Shown: positions 6,971-14,450, counted from the stretch's first letter. The stretch: 18,494 nt of DNA from Porphyromonas sp. (GCA_029983495.1 JASBZJ010000010.1:1-18494), one strand, 5' to 3'. The notes: generated by a model not told the origin, from the sequence alone. Program-made: numbers and translations.

Positions 6971-7816
6971 ATGAAAAATTATCACATTGCCGATAGCCAT
7001 GCACATATTTACGACCCAGAGTTTGATGCCGATCGCAATGCGGTAATAGAACGAGCTTGCCAAGCGGGTGTAGCTCTTATTGTAATGCCAGCTACCGATA
7101 GTGAAGCCATAAAACAAACTATTAGTACCAATCGCATCTTCCCCGAAATAACGCGAATGGCTTTTGGTCTTCACCCTGAATCGGTTAGCGAAAATTACCT
7201 CGAGGAATTGGCTCGTGTAAAAACTTGGATAGATGCCTTTTATAATAATCCTGCTTTTGTTGCTGTAGGCGAAATAGGATTAGATTACTATTGGAATGAT
7301 ACTTTCCGACAGCAACAGGAACTCGTTTTAAGGCAACAACTCGAGTGGGCTACACAATTAAATATGCCTGTTATTCTCCATACACGAAAAGCCCATGATG
7401 AAATGATTCAAGCGGTTTCGGAGTTTCAGGCGATGGGTTTACGGGGGGTATTTCATAGTTTTACGGGTTCGGCAAGGGAATTGGAACAACTTTTACGGTT
7501 CGATAATTTCCTTATAGGTATAAATGGTATTGTAACCTTTAAAAAAAGCAATGCGCTTAGGGAACTACTGAGGAATATACCTCTTAGCCGGCTGTTAATC
7601 GAAACAGATGCTCCGTACCTTTCCCCTACACCGATGCGGGGAAAACGTAACGAACCAGCTTACATTGTTAATACTCTTGAAGTAATTGCTTCGGTATTAG
7701 AGTGCCCCATTTGCGAAGTTGCTCAGGCTACATTCGGTAATGCTTTGCGCCTATTTAGTCGCATTCAAGGGGTAGCCTACAGCGAAAATGCCAAAGAAGT
7801 AAATAAAAAAGAGTAG
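6971..7816 (+). CDS. tatD: TatD-family metal-dependent hydrolase (281 aa)
   Basis: The protein is a TIM-barrel member of the amidohydrolase superfamily; relatives are metal-dependent DNases or 3'-5' exonucleases. Metal and catalytic residues are visible in order: DSHAHI (His10 and His12), the Glu in GEIGLDYY (Glu101), ILHTRKA (His137), VFHSFTGS (His162) and IETDAPYLSP (Asp213). The PMRGKRNEP segment after the last motif is also typical. I chose the ATG at 6971; an in-frame GTG at 6959 overlapping the preceding stop would add four residues and is less likely. The short charged tail after residue 265 is variable in the family. The final TAG stop (7814-7816) forms the start of a TAGATTTG box that may drive the tRNA-Ser gene. 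Confidence 0.93.
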   Translation: MKNYHIADSHAHIYDPEFDADRNAVIERACQAGVALIVMPATDSEAIKQTISTNRIFPEITRMAFGLHPESVSENYLEELARVKTWIDAFYNNPAFVAVGEIGLDYYWNDTFRQQQELVLRQQLEWATQLNMPVILHTRKAHDEMIQAVSEFQAMGLRGVFHSFTGSARELEQLLRFDNFLIGINGIVTFKKSNALRELLRNIPLSRLLIETDAPYLSPTPMRGKRNEPAYIVNTLEVIASVLECPICEVAQATFGNALRLFSRIQGVAYSENAKEVNKKE

Positions 7817-7821
7817 ATTTG
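7814..7821 (+). promoter_or_regulatory. Possible -7 element (TAGATTTG) for tRNA-Ser, overlapping the tatD stop
   Basis: TAGATTTG matches the Bacteroidetes TAnnTTTG box exactly and lies 15 bases before the tRNA-Ser gene, with a start expected near 7829. No TTG is found at the -33 distance, so this is moderate support only. Confidence 0.4.
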
Positions 7822-7836
7822 TGGTCGTAACGCTTT

Positions 7837-7924
7837 GGAGAGGTGCTCGAGTGGTTGAAGAGGCACGCCTGGAAAGTGTGTAAACGTCAAAAGCGTTTCA
7901 TGGGTTCGAATCCCATTCTCTCCG
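7837..7924 (+). tRNA. tRNA-Ser (anticodon GGA)
   Basis: This 88-base class II tRNA has acceptor GGAGAGG (7837-7843) pairing with TCTCTCC (7917-7923, one G-T pair) and the Ser discriminator G at 7924. The anticodon GGA is at 7871-7873 in loop CTGGAAA. A long variable arm (stem AAACG / CGTTT) is followed by the T loop GTTCGAATC. CCA is not encoded. It lies between tatD and exbB on the same strand, and no terminator is seen before exbB. Confidence 0.96.
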
Positions 7925-8029
7925 CGAATTATTGCAGTTAAAATCCTTTTGTTGTGGATGGATGGCGACTGAAAACTAGTAAGAACAAGTAATTAATAAG
8001 AAAATAAAGCACAACTAAACGATTTCACG

Positions 8030-8878
8030 ATGAAAAAGCTATTCGCAACTATCGCATGCACAGCCCTCCTTTCGATGGGTCTTGCTACAGCTGCTTTTGC
8101 ACAAAATGATGCCCCTGCATCAACGCCTTCGGAAGAACCTAAAACCGAAGCCGTAGCTCAAGATCAAATCAATAAAGAGGAGCCAGCTAAAGACAATCTA
8201 GTTCAGGAAAATGGTGCCACTGAGGAAAACTTCCACCAGGCACTTAAGCGTAAGTTTATTGAAGGGGGTGCCGACTTTATGGCGATCATTGCTCTTCTTC
8301 TTATCATTGGGCTTGCTCTGTGCCTCGAACGAATCATTTACCTTAGCCTTTGCGACATTGACCAAGATGGGTTCCTTCGCAAAATTGAGGATGCCCTTAA
8401 CCGTGGCGATATAGAAAAAGCTAAAGCAATAGCACGCGACACACGTGGTCCCGTTGCTTCAATTGCATATCAAGCACTTCTTCGTATTGACCAAGGTCCC
8501 GACGTTGTAGAACGTAGTATTGTATCGTATGGTAGCGTTCAGGGTGGTCTACTCGAAAAGAATCTTTCGTGGATTACCTTGTTTATTGCAATTGCTCCAT
8601 CACTTGGGTTCTTAGGTACCGTTGTAGGGATGGTTATGGCCTTCGATAATATTCAAAAGGTTGGTGATATCAGCCCAACGGTTGTTGCTGGTGGTATGAA
8701 AGTGGCTCTTATTACTACCATTGGTGGTCTTATCGTAGCACTTATACTTCAACTTTTCTACAACTACATCCTAAACAAGGTTGAAAGTCACCTCAACAAA
8801 ATGGAAGATGCTTCTGTTTCGTTGATGGATATGATTATTAAACATAACATTAGACATAACATTAACCTTAGCAAATAA
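8030..8878 (+). CDS. exbB: ExbB (MotA/TolQ/ExbB) proton channel protein (282 aa)
   Basis: ExbB forms the pentameric inner-membrane channel around ExbD that uses the proton gradient to drive TonB. The protein has an N-terminal hydrophobic segment resembling a cleavable signal (cleavage plausible after AAFA, residue 24). A polar Glu/Ala-rich stretch (27-75) follows, then three membrane helices (about 82-105, 181-205 and 224-247). The family signature LGFLGTVVGM is at 192-201 and ALITTIGGLIVALI at 226-239. The extended periplasmic N-terminus is common in Bacteroidetes versions. It is followed by a four-helix protein gene (4-base gap) and two exbD genes, so it is clearly the channel gene of a Ton cluster. 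No promoter is found in 7925-8029; transcription may run in from upstream. Confidence 0.93.
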   Translation: MKKLFATIACTALLSMGLATAAFAQNDAPASTPSEEPKTEAVAQDQINKEEPAKDNLVQENGATEENFHQALKRKFIEGGADFMAIIALLLIIGLALCLERIIYLSLCDIDQDGFLRKIEDALNRGDIEKAKAIARDTRGPVASIAYQALLRIDQGPDVVERSIVSYGSVQGGLLEKNLSWITLFIAIAPSLGFLGTVVGMVMAFDNIQKVGDISPTVVAGGMKVALITTIGGLIVALILQLFYNYILNKVESHLNKMEDASVSLMDMIIKHNIRHNINLSK

Positions 8879-8882
8879 TACC

Positions 8883-9374
8883 ATGGCAGTAACAAAAAGT
8901 CGCAGAATTACCGGCTGGACACTTATTGTACTGCTTATTATCTCGGCTATTGTGTGTTTAGTGTTCTTTTTCGGAGGCACAAACACTACCGAAGTAGAAG
9001 GTATCAAAGCGTACAATCAAACAAGCCTACTACTATATTGGACTTACGCTCTTTTGGCGTTAACTATCATAGCCACGCTCGTATTTGCATTTATTGGGTT
9101 TGCACGAAGCTTTAAACACAACCGAAAAGCTGCTATTCGTGGCCTTGTTGGCTTCATTGCACTTATTGTGCTACTAGTTATTACCTATGCAATTGGTAAT
9201 GGTGACCCAAGCTCGATGAATATGCTTAGCGAGGATTCTAACAAATTCCTCACACATGGCTGGCTTAAAATATCCGATATGGTTATTTACTCCTGCATTG
9301 TTCTCCTTTGCGCTAACATTCTTGCTCTGTTGTATAGTGCAATACGTCGTGCAGTTATCGTAAAACGCCAATAA
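8883..9374 (+). CDS. Four-helix membrane protein in the Ton cluster, function unknown (163 aa)
   Basis: I do not recognise a named domain. Four hydrophobic segments are predicted at about residues 11-31, 50-74, 87-105 and 130-153, with basic ends (MAVTKSRR at the start, RRAVIVKRQ at the end) that fit an inner-membrane protein with both termini inside. The segment between helices 3 and 4 (GNGDPSSMNMLSEDSNKFLTHGWLKI) would face the periplasm. The gene begins 4 bases after exbB and ends 37 bases before the first exbD, so it is very likely translated from the same message. A protein of this size and topology between exbB and exbD is, as I recall, a regular feature of Bacteroidales genomes. A structural or assembly role with the ExbB-ExbD channel is a reasonable guess, not shown by the sequence. 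Confidence 0.85.
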   Translation: MAVTKSRRITGWTLIVLLIISAIVCLVFFFGGTNTTEVEGIKAYNQTSLLLYWTYALLALTIIATLVFAFIGFARSFKHNRKAAIRGLVGFIALIVLLVITYAIGNGDPSSMNMLSEDSNKFLTHGWLKISDMVIYSCIVLLCANILALLYSAIRRAVIVKRQ

Positions 9375-9411
9375 ATATAGTAATCACTTCAACGAATAAT
9401 CAGAAAAAGCA

Positions 9412-10008
9412 ATGGCTAAATCAAAAAGAAAAGTACCGGCAATTAACGGTTCTTCCACAGCCGATATCGCTTTTATCCTACTGATCTTCTTCCTGATTAC
9501 TACATCAATGGATACCGATAAAGGCTTAAAAAGGCGACTTCCGCCTATAATGCCTAAAGAAGAAAAACAACAGGATATTGAGATTAACGAGCGTAACATT
9601 ATGCAGCTCCTGGTAAATCGTAACGACCAAATTGCAATCTCTCGAAATAAGCAAATTGAGTACGTTACCCTCGACAACTTAAAGGATCGCGTAAAGATGT
9701 TTATCGTTAACCCCAACGATGACCCAACTCTTCCCGAAAAGGAAGTGAGGTATATCGAAGGCATAGGAAACCGTTCCGTTACCACAGCAAGCTACGCAAT
9801 ATCGCTCAAAAATGAGGTTGAAACAAGTTACCAAATGTACATAAGTGTACAGAATGAGATGATACGTGCATATAATGAAGTGTGGGACGAGGTGGCACAA
9901 CGTGAATTTGGACAACGCTACGATGCTTTGCCTACAAATAAGCAGAAAGCAATTGTAGATATGTACCCGATGCACATAACCGAAACTCCTTTGGCAGAGC
10001 TTAGTTAG
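9412..10008 (+). CDS. exbD: ExbD/TolR biopolymer transport protein, long form (198 aa)
   Basis: ExbD carries the proton-binding Asp inside the ExbB channel. The N-terminus is a short basic stretch, followed by the single membrane helix STADIAFILLIFFLITTSM (15-33) with the key Asp18. The first part of the periplasmic region (about 40-100) fits the usual ExbD fold. From about residue 120 onward the protein carries a long Tyr/Asn/Glu-rich extension (SYAISLKNEVETSYQMYISV and onward, to residue 198), which makes it some 50-60 residues longer than typical ExbD proteins of about 140. Similar extended copies occur in Bacteroidetes as I recall. It is paired with a second, more divergent exbD 31 bases downstream, suggesting a heteromeric ExbD pair. 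Confidence 0.9.
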   Translation: MAKSKRKVPAINGSSTADIAFILLIFFLITTSMDTDKGLKRRLPPIMPKEEKQQDIEINERNIMQLLVNRNDQIAISRNKQIEYVTLDNLKDRVKMFIVNPNDDPTLPEKEVRYIEGIGNRSVTTASYAISLKNEVETSYQMYISVQNEMIRAYNEVWDEVAQREFGQRYDALPTNKQKAIVDMYPMHITETPLAELS

Positions 10009-10039
10009 TTGAATTTAGGAAGAAATCGACAGAGAATCT

Positions 10040-10519
10040 ATGGGAAAATTTAAAAAAGCGGGAGGGCGCGAAATGCCTGAGCTTAATACAGCTTCACTCC
10101 CCGACCTTATCTTCGCCTTCCTATTCTTTATCATGATGGTGACTAGCATTCGCGAGGTTACCGCTAAGGTAGAGTACAACAATCTTCCTCGTGCTACCGA
10201 GCTTACAAAGCTCGAGGAGAAGTCGTTAGTATCTTTCATTTATGTTGGAAAGCCAATTCCTTCTCTCCGTGATAAGTTTGGTAATAACTCCTGCGTGCAA
10301 ATCAACGATAAAATCATTCAAAACATGAGCCTTATCCAGGACTTTGCCAAGCAGGAAGAAAGCAAAATTATGGACGAACGCAAAAAGCTTATGACAATGT
10401 CGATTAAAGCTGATGCGAACACGAAGATGAAAATTATTAACGACATTAAACAGGAACTTCGCAAGGCTGATGCGCTTAACATAAGCTATTCAGCGCGCGA
10501 AGACAAAGGTGCCAAGTAA
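10040..10519 (+). CDS. exbD: Second ExbD/TolR-type protein (159 aa)
   Basis: The N-terminal region has the membrane helix with the family Asp: ELNTASLPDLIFAFLFFIMM, in which Asp22 is the expected proton carrier. The periplasmic part (about 40-159) includes YNNLPRATELTKLEEKSLVS and a Lys/Asp-rich helical stretch (QEESKIMDERKKLMTMSIKA and on). It is shorter than its neighbour and clearly divergent from it, so the pair is not a recent duplication. It is the last gene of the cluster; a strong hairpin terminator follows at 10587-10625. It should act with ExbB (8030-8878) and TonB (5206-5913). Confidence 0.9.
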   Translation: MGKFKKAGGREMPELNTASLPDLIFAFLFFIMMVTSIREVTAKVEYNNLPRATELTKLEEKSLVSFIYVGKPIPSLRDKFGNNSCVQINDKIIQNMSLIQDFAKQEESKIMDERKKLMTMSIKADANTKMKIINDIKQELRKADALNISYSAREDKGAK

Positions 10520-10586
10520 CTTAATAAGACGATTATTAAAATATCTCCTTAACAGGGCATTTGTTATGAGTGCTCGTGGCAATTAC

Positions 10587-10625
10587 AACGTTCGAAGTAG
10601 CAGAAATGCTAGTTCGAACGTTTTC
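10587..10625 (+). terminator. Strong hairpin terminator after the Ton cluster
   Basis: AACGTTCGAA (10587-10596) pairs perfectly with TTCGAACGTT (10613-10622). Inside it, TAGCA (10598-10602) pairs with TGCTA (10607-10611) over a GAAA tetraloop, with only one G-G mismatch between the two stems. A TTTTC run follows the 3' arm. Confidence 0.82.
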
Positions 10626-10660
10626 TTACATTGTTTGATAGCTTCTTTTATGTTAGGGGT

Positions 10661-10693
10661 TTGTTTTTGCATCTAACTGTGTATTATGTTTTG
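10661..10693 (+). promoter_or_regulatory. Weak promoter candidate for the btuB-btuG unit
   Basis: TTG at 10661-10663 is followed after 21 bases by a near-match to the -7 box, TATGTTTTG (10685-10693), which carries one extra base between TA and TTTG. It would give a leader of about 80 bases. No cobalamin riboswitch core is recognisable in 10626-10782. Confidence 0.25.
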
Positions 10694-10782
10694 GTGTTAT
10701 TTACCACGATATGCCTACTCCTCGGGGTTGTGTATGAAAACTCTATAAGCTGGTTGTATTTATAATAGTAGTTGTTGCACTT

Positions 10783-12795
10783 ATGGTTAGGAATGCACTC
10801 TTTATTATCACGTTGGGGCTATTCCCATTTTGTGTTCAGGCACAGCGTTTAGTTGCTGATACCGATACAATATCTAGGTTATCGGAGGTGGTTATAACCG
10901 CCGAGCGTAAACGAGAAAGCATTATCCCTCCACAAGTTATTGAAAAGGCAAACCTCGAAAAACTCAATAGCCTTTCAATAGCCGATGCTATGCGTTACTT
11001 CTCGGGGGTGCAAATAAAGGATTATGGTGGTGTAGGAGGTATTAAAACAATTAATATACGTAGTATGGGGAGCCAGCATGTTGGCATTTTTTATGATGGT
11101 ATTGAACTTAGCAATGCGCAAAATGGGCAAATAGATTTAGGACAATACTCGCTTAGCAATATGGAGGCTATTGAACTCTACAATGGTCAGAAGGGTGGGC
11201 TTTTGCAACCAGCTAAGGATTTTGGTTCGTCTGGAACAGTTTATTTACGTACACGTCGCCCCATTTTTAACGAAGGAAGTAAGCAGAACATTCATGTTAC
11301 TTATAAAACGGGTTCTTTCGATTTAATCAACCCAGCGATTCTTTGGGAACAACGCTTGGGGTTGAAGAATAGCATTTCTCTTTCGAGCGAATACATCTAT
11401 TCAAGTGGAAAATATAAGTTTCGTTATCGCCGTATAAATCCACTTACACACAAGGTCGCTTACGATACTGTGGCTATACGCCAAAATGGTGATATTAATG
11501 CCTTAAGACTCGAAGCAACTCTTTTTGGCGCTTTTGTAGGGGGTAAGTACTACGTTAAAACTTATAATTACATTAGTAACCGCGGTATACCGGGTGCTAT
11601 AGTAAATAATGTTTGGCGAAGAGGTGAGCGCATGAGCGATGCAAATAGTTTTGTGCAAACCTCGTACGAGCAAACAATTACAAACAACTATCGCTTAAAA
11701 GCTATTGCCAAGTATGCCTACTATTATACACACTACGTAAATAACGACCCCACAACTATCCAAATTGATAATCAATTCCACCAGCAGGAGGCTTATTTTT
11801 CATTGTCGCAGTCGCTTCAGCTTACACCTCATTGGTATGCTTCGCTCGCTTACGATTATCAGTGGAATAAACTCAATAGCGATATACGCGATTTTGTTTG
11901 GCCCCAAAGGAATAGCCACTTATTAGCTGCTTCAACAACTTTATCCTTTCCATGGATCGATGTTCAAGGCTCACTTTTAGCAACATTTATAAACGATTAT
12001 ACCAAAGTACTTGCACACAAGCCTAAGTTTCGGGTTGTTACCCCAGCATTGCTAGCTACATTTTACCCTTTTGTAGATAACAAATTTCGTATCGATGCTT
12101 TTTATAAGCGTAGCTTTCGTATGCCTACATTTAACGACCTCTATTATACCGATATTGGTAATAGTAAGCTACTGCCCGAGCGCACACAGCAATTTAATCT
12201 TACTGTTTCTTATAATCAACCATGGGAATATGGAATTATTCGTGGTATCGAACTTTCGGCTAGTGGGTACTATAATCGAGTAAACGACAAAATTGTGGCC
12301 TACCCTAAAGGACAACAATTTCGATGGACTATGCTCAATCTTGGAAAAGTTGATATTAAGGGTACCGAACTTGCATTCACTTTGCATACACAATTGCTCA
12401 AAGATATAGTTGCTCGCATATACCTGCAGTATACATTTCAACGAGCGATTGATATTACTTCGGCTACAAATAGTTATTACCGCCATCAAATCCCTTATAT
12501 CCCATTACACAGTGGTTCCGCAACTTGTTGGTTTAATTACAAGCAGTGGCAATTAAATTATAGTTTCATTTATGTTGGTGAGCGTTATAATCAACGCGAA
12601 AACACAATTTACAACTATTCTCAACCTTGGTATACTAGCGATATTAGTTTGTCTTATAATTATGTATTTAACAATAAACACAAAGTACGTGTTCAGTTCG
12701 AGGCAAATAATCTGTTCAATCAGCAATACGATGTTATTATTAACTATCCTATGCCAGGGCGTTCATTCCGTTTAACCTTAATGTGCCAAATATGA
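10783..12795 (+). CDS. btuB: BtuB-like TonB-dependent outer-membrane receptor (670 aa)
   Basis: The protein imports a scarce ligand, most likely cobalamin, through the outer membrane with energy from TonB. It has a signal peptide (cleavage plausible after FCVQA, residue 20) and a TonB box near the mature N-terminus (SEVVITA, 34-40). A plug domain follows (about 48-155, with SIADAMRYFSGVQIKDYGG, INIRSMGSQHVGIFYDGIEL and IELYNGQKGG), then a 22-strand-type barrel to residue 670, including FYKRSFRMPTFNDLYYTDIG and the closing EANNLFNQQYDVIINYPMPG. Its length is close to that of BtuB proteins. The last residues are LTLMCQI, without the usual terminal aromatic. The next gene, BtuG-like, overlaps its stop (ATGA), which strongly supports cobalamin as ligand. 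The ATG at 10783 has no clear ribosome binding site, normal for this phylum. Confidence 0.86.
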   Translation: MVRNALFIITLGLFPFCVQAQRLVADTDTISRLSEVVITAERKRESIIPPQVIEKANLEKLNSLSIADAMRYFSGVQIKDYGGVGGIKTINIRSMGSQHVGIFYDGIELSNAQNGQIDLGQYSLSNMEAIELYNGQKGGLLQPAKDFGSSGTVYLRTRRPIFNEGSKQNIHVTYKTGSFDLINPAILWEQRLGLKNSISLSSEYIYSSGKYKFRYRRINPLTHKVAYDTVAIRQNGDINALRLEATLFGAFVGGKYYVKTYNYISNRGIPGAIVNNVWRRGERMSDANSFVQTSYEQTITNNYRLKAIAKYAYYYTHYVNNDPTTIQIDNQFHQQEAYFSLSQSLQLTPHWYASLAYDYQWNKLNSDIRDFVWPQRNSHLLAASTTLSFPWIDVQGSLLATFINDYTKVLAHKPKFRVVTPALLATFYPFVDNKFRIDAFYKRSFRMPTFNDLYYTDIGNSKLLPERTQQFNLTVSYNQPWEYGIIRGIELSASGYYNRVNDKIVAYPKGQQFRWTMLNLGKVDIKGTELAFTLHTQLLKDIVARIYLQYTFQRAIDITSATNSYYRHQIPYIPLHSGSATCWFNYKQWQLNYSFIYVGERYNQRENTIYNYSQPWYTSDISLSYNYVFNNKHKVRVQFEANNLFNQQYDVIINYPMPGRSFRLTLMCQI

Positions 12796-13946
12796 AAAGT
12801 AAAATCTTAAGTTATTTCGCACTTTTATTTCTACTGTTGCCTCTTCTTTTTATTGGTTGCCGAAAGGACGAAATTATTGTTCCCTCTACCATAACTGATA
12901 CGGGCAACGCTATTGATACTAACGAGTATAAAGGGCTTTATCTCCTTAACGAAGGAAACATGGGATCGAATAAAGCTTCGTTAGATTATTACGATTTTTC
13001 TACTGGAAAGTATTTTAAAAATATTTATGCCGAACGTAACCCTAATGTAACACTTGAGCTTGGCGACGTAGGTAACGATATAGGCATTTATGGGAGCAAA
13101 CTTTACTTAGTAATTAATGCATCAAATAAAGTAGAGATACTGGATGCAAAAACTGCTAAACGGATTAAGAAAATCGATATTCCCAACTGTCGCTATCTGT
13201 TATTCCAGAATGGAAAAGTTTACGTTAGTAGCTATGTTGGTCCTATAAAGAAAGACCCAGAAGCTCCTCGTGGAGCTGTTTATTGTATCGATACAGCCTC
13301 GCTTTCAATTGAGAAAACCGTTACTGTGGGTTACCAACCTGAAATGATGGTTGCCGATAACGATAATTTATATGTTGCTAACAGTGGTGGATACCGACTT
13401 CCTGATTACGATAACACTATTAGTGTTGTTGATTTAAAAACCTTTACCGAAAAGCGCAAAATACCTGTTGCTATAAATTTGTTCGCATTGGTACGCGATA
13501 ATCACGATCAATTATGGGTAAGTTCACGAGGTGATTATAAGGATGTACATTCGAATATCATAGTTCTAGAACGTGATAAAGAAAAACAATATCAGCCTAC
13601 TGATACTCTTAATATCCCAGCAAGCAATTTTGCCCTTTGGGGGGATTCGTTATACTATTATGCTTCAGCGTGGAGCAACGAAACTCAATCATACAGCATT
13701 GCTTACGGAATAATTGATGTGAAAACACATAAAAAAATTGTCGATTCTTTTATTGATCCATCAGTAGAAAAAAGTATACAAACTCCATATGGTATTGCTG
13801 TTTACCAAAAAGCAGGGCTTATATTTATCTGTGATGCGAAGGATTATACATCAAGTGGCGAGCTTTTTATTTTCGACCGTCTGGGGAGATTGAAAACAAA
13901 AATTAGTACTGGAGACATTCCAGGGCATATAGCATTTCTTAAATGA
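12792..13946 (+). CDS. btuG: BtuG-like surface beta-propeller lipoprotein (384 aa)
   Basis: BtuG proteins are surface lipoproteins with a seven-bladed propeller that capture cobalamin with very high affinity and hand it to BtuB; this is known from Bacteroides thetaiotaomicron BtuG2. Here a signal peptide ends in lipobox F-I-G-C (Cys23), followed by RKDE, an acidic-containing stretch that fits surface export. The propeller (about 45-384) shows family-like segments: GLYLLNEGNMGSNKASLDYY, LELGDVGNDIGIYGSKLYLV, VYVSSYVGP, NDNLYVANSGGYRLPDYD, DSLYYYASAWSNETQSYSIA, GIAVYQKAGLIFICDAKDY and the ending STGDIPGHIAFLK. I chose the ATG at 12792 because it overlaps the btuB TGA as ATGA and starts the signal peptide; a GTG at 12783 is possible but unneeded. 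Periplasmic binding protein and ABC transporter genes for cobalamin are not next to it. Confidence 0.8.
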   Translation: MKSKILSYFALLFLLLPLLFIGCRKDEIIVPSTITDTGNAIDTNEYKGLYLLNEGNMGSNKASLDYYDFSTGKYFKNIYAERNPNVTLELGDVGNDIGIYGSKLYLVINASNKVEILDAKTAKRIKKIDIPNCRYLLFQNGKVYVSSYVGPIKKDPEAPRGAVYCIDTASLSIEKTVTVGYQPEMMVADNDNLYVANSGGYRLPDYDNTISVVDLKTFTEKRKIPVAINLFALVRDNHDQLWVSSRGDYKDVHSNIIVLERDKEKQYQPTDTLNIPASNFALWGDSLYYYASAWSNETQSYSIAYGIIDVKTHKKIVDSFIDPSVEKSIQTPYGIAVYQKAGLIFICDAKDYTSSGELFIFDRLGRLKTKISTGDIPGHIAFLK

Positions 13947-13994
13947 AAAGTATAACAATAGAGCCATAGGATTTCTATTAGGCTTGTTAAAGAG

Positions 13995-14042
13995 ATGCAT
14001 ATGAGGGTGTGCCAAAACAAGAACTTTGACATACCCTTGCAT
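13995..14042 (+). terminator. Imperfect hairpin after btuG, possible terminator
   Basis: GGGTGTG (14005-14011) pairs with CATACCC (14030-14036). The stem continues inward with CAAA/TTTG after one mismatch and outward with ATGCA (13995-13999) and TGCAT (14038-14042). There is no T-run after it, so termination is uncertain; it could instead be a message-stabilising or repeat structure. Confidence 0.4.
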
Positions 14043-14090
14043 GAAATATTATATTGACTGCCAATAACAAACATAAATAAGTTGCAATAT

Positions 14091-14118
14091 GTAGGGGCGG
14101 GACCTGTGTGTCCGCCCG
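14091..14118 (+). repeat. GC-rich interspersed repeat, copy A
   Basis: The copy runs from GTAGGGGCGGGACC to GTGTGTCCGCCCG, 28 bases, much richer in GC than its surroundings. It is a near inverse of copy B and a direct relative of copy C. CAATATGT immediately precedes and overlaps its first bases, and the same octamer stands just before copy B. Confidence 0.72.
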
Positions 14119-14179
14119 AAGGTGCCGAATATAAAAATGAGCAAGTCTGCCCGAAAATCAATATTATTTACAATATGTG

Positions 14180-14206
14180 CGGGCGGACACGCAGGTTCGC
14201 CCCTAC
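14180..14206 (-). repeat. GC-rich interspersed repeat, copy B (inverted)
   Basis: Read on the minus strand this is GTAGGGGCGAACC to GCGTGTCCGCCCG, 27 bases. It differs from copy A by one lost base and two or three substitutions. A and B together could fold into a large hairpin around a 61-base AT-rich middle, the shape of a small non-autonomous element. Confidence 0.72.
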
Positions 14207-14243
14207 AATTACTATCATGCACGAACAAATAAATATGTGTCAT

Positions 14244-14270
14244 GTAGGGGTGGGATCTGTGTGTCCGTCT
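14244..14270 (+). repeat. GC-rich interspersed repeat, copy C (degenerate)
   Basis: GTAGGGGTGGGATCTGTGTG followed by TCCGTCT is in the same orientation as copy A, with several C-to-T type changes and a lost 3' end. It looks like an older copy. Confidence 0.65.
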
Positions 14271-14327
14271 ATATGAAATATATGTTGTTCGTATTTTTCT
14301 TATTCTAACTCCCACAATAGAGGCCTA

Positions 14328-14353
14328 TTGTCCAGAAAGTTTTATTACATTTG
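14328..14353 (+). promoter_or_regulatory. Possible promoter before the protease remnant
   Basis: TACATTTG (14346-14353) is an exact -7 match. A TTG at 14328-14330 is only 15 bases upstream, shorter than the 19-21 seen for the better promoters here. A start near 14360 would leave a long leader of about 160 bases. Confidence 0.35.
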
Positions 14354-14426
14354 CGACAGCGAATTAATCTATCTACTCAAAGGTATCAGGCTCTGCTTAG
14401 TATCGTTGTTGTAGTATACCAGCACA

Positions 14427-14450
14427 CGAGTTCGCCTATCGAGTTCGCCT
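14427..14450 (+). repeat. Tandem 11-base direct repeat in the leader
   Basis: CGAGTTCGCCT occurs at 14427-14437 and 14440-14450, a 13-base period. It lies between the possible promoter and the lipoprotein start. No function can be assigned. Confidence 0.5.

Noticed and set aside
10521..10539. TTAATAA / TTATTAA hairpin right after the second exbD
   Set aside because: It is a short AT-only stem with no T-run; the much stronger hairpin at 10587-10625 is the likely terminator.
10626..10782. Cobalamin riboswitch before btuB
   Set aside because: No B12 box or matching stem arrangement could be found by eye, and the space is short; a covariance search would settle it.
14049..14315. Overlapping open frames on both strands across the GC-rich repeats
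   Set aside because: Their sequence is made of the repeat copies themselves, and such peptides arise wherever the repeat lies.
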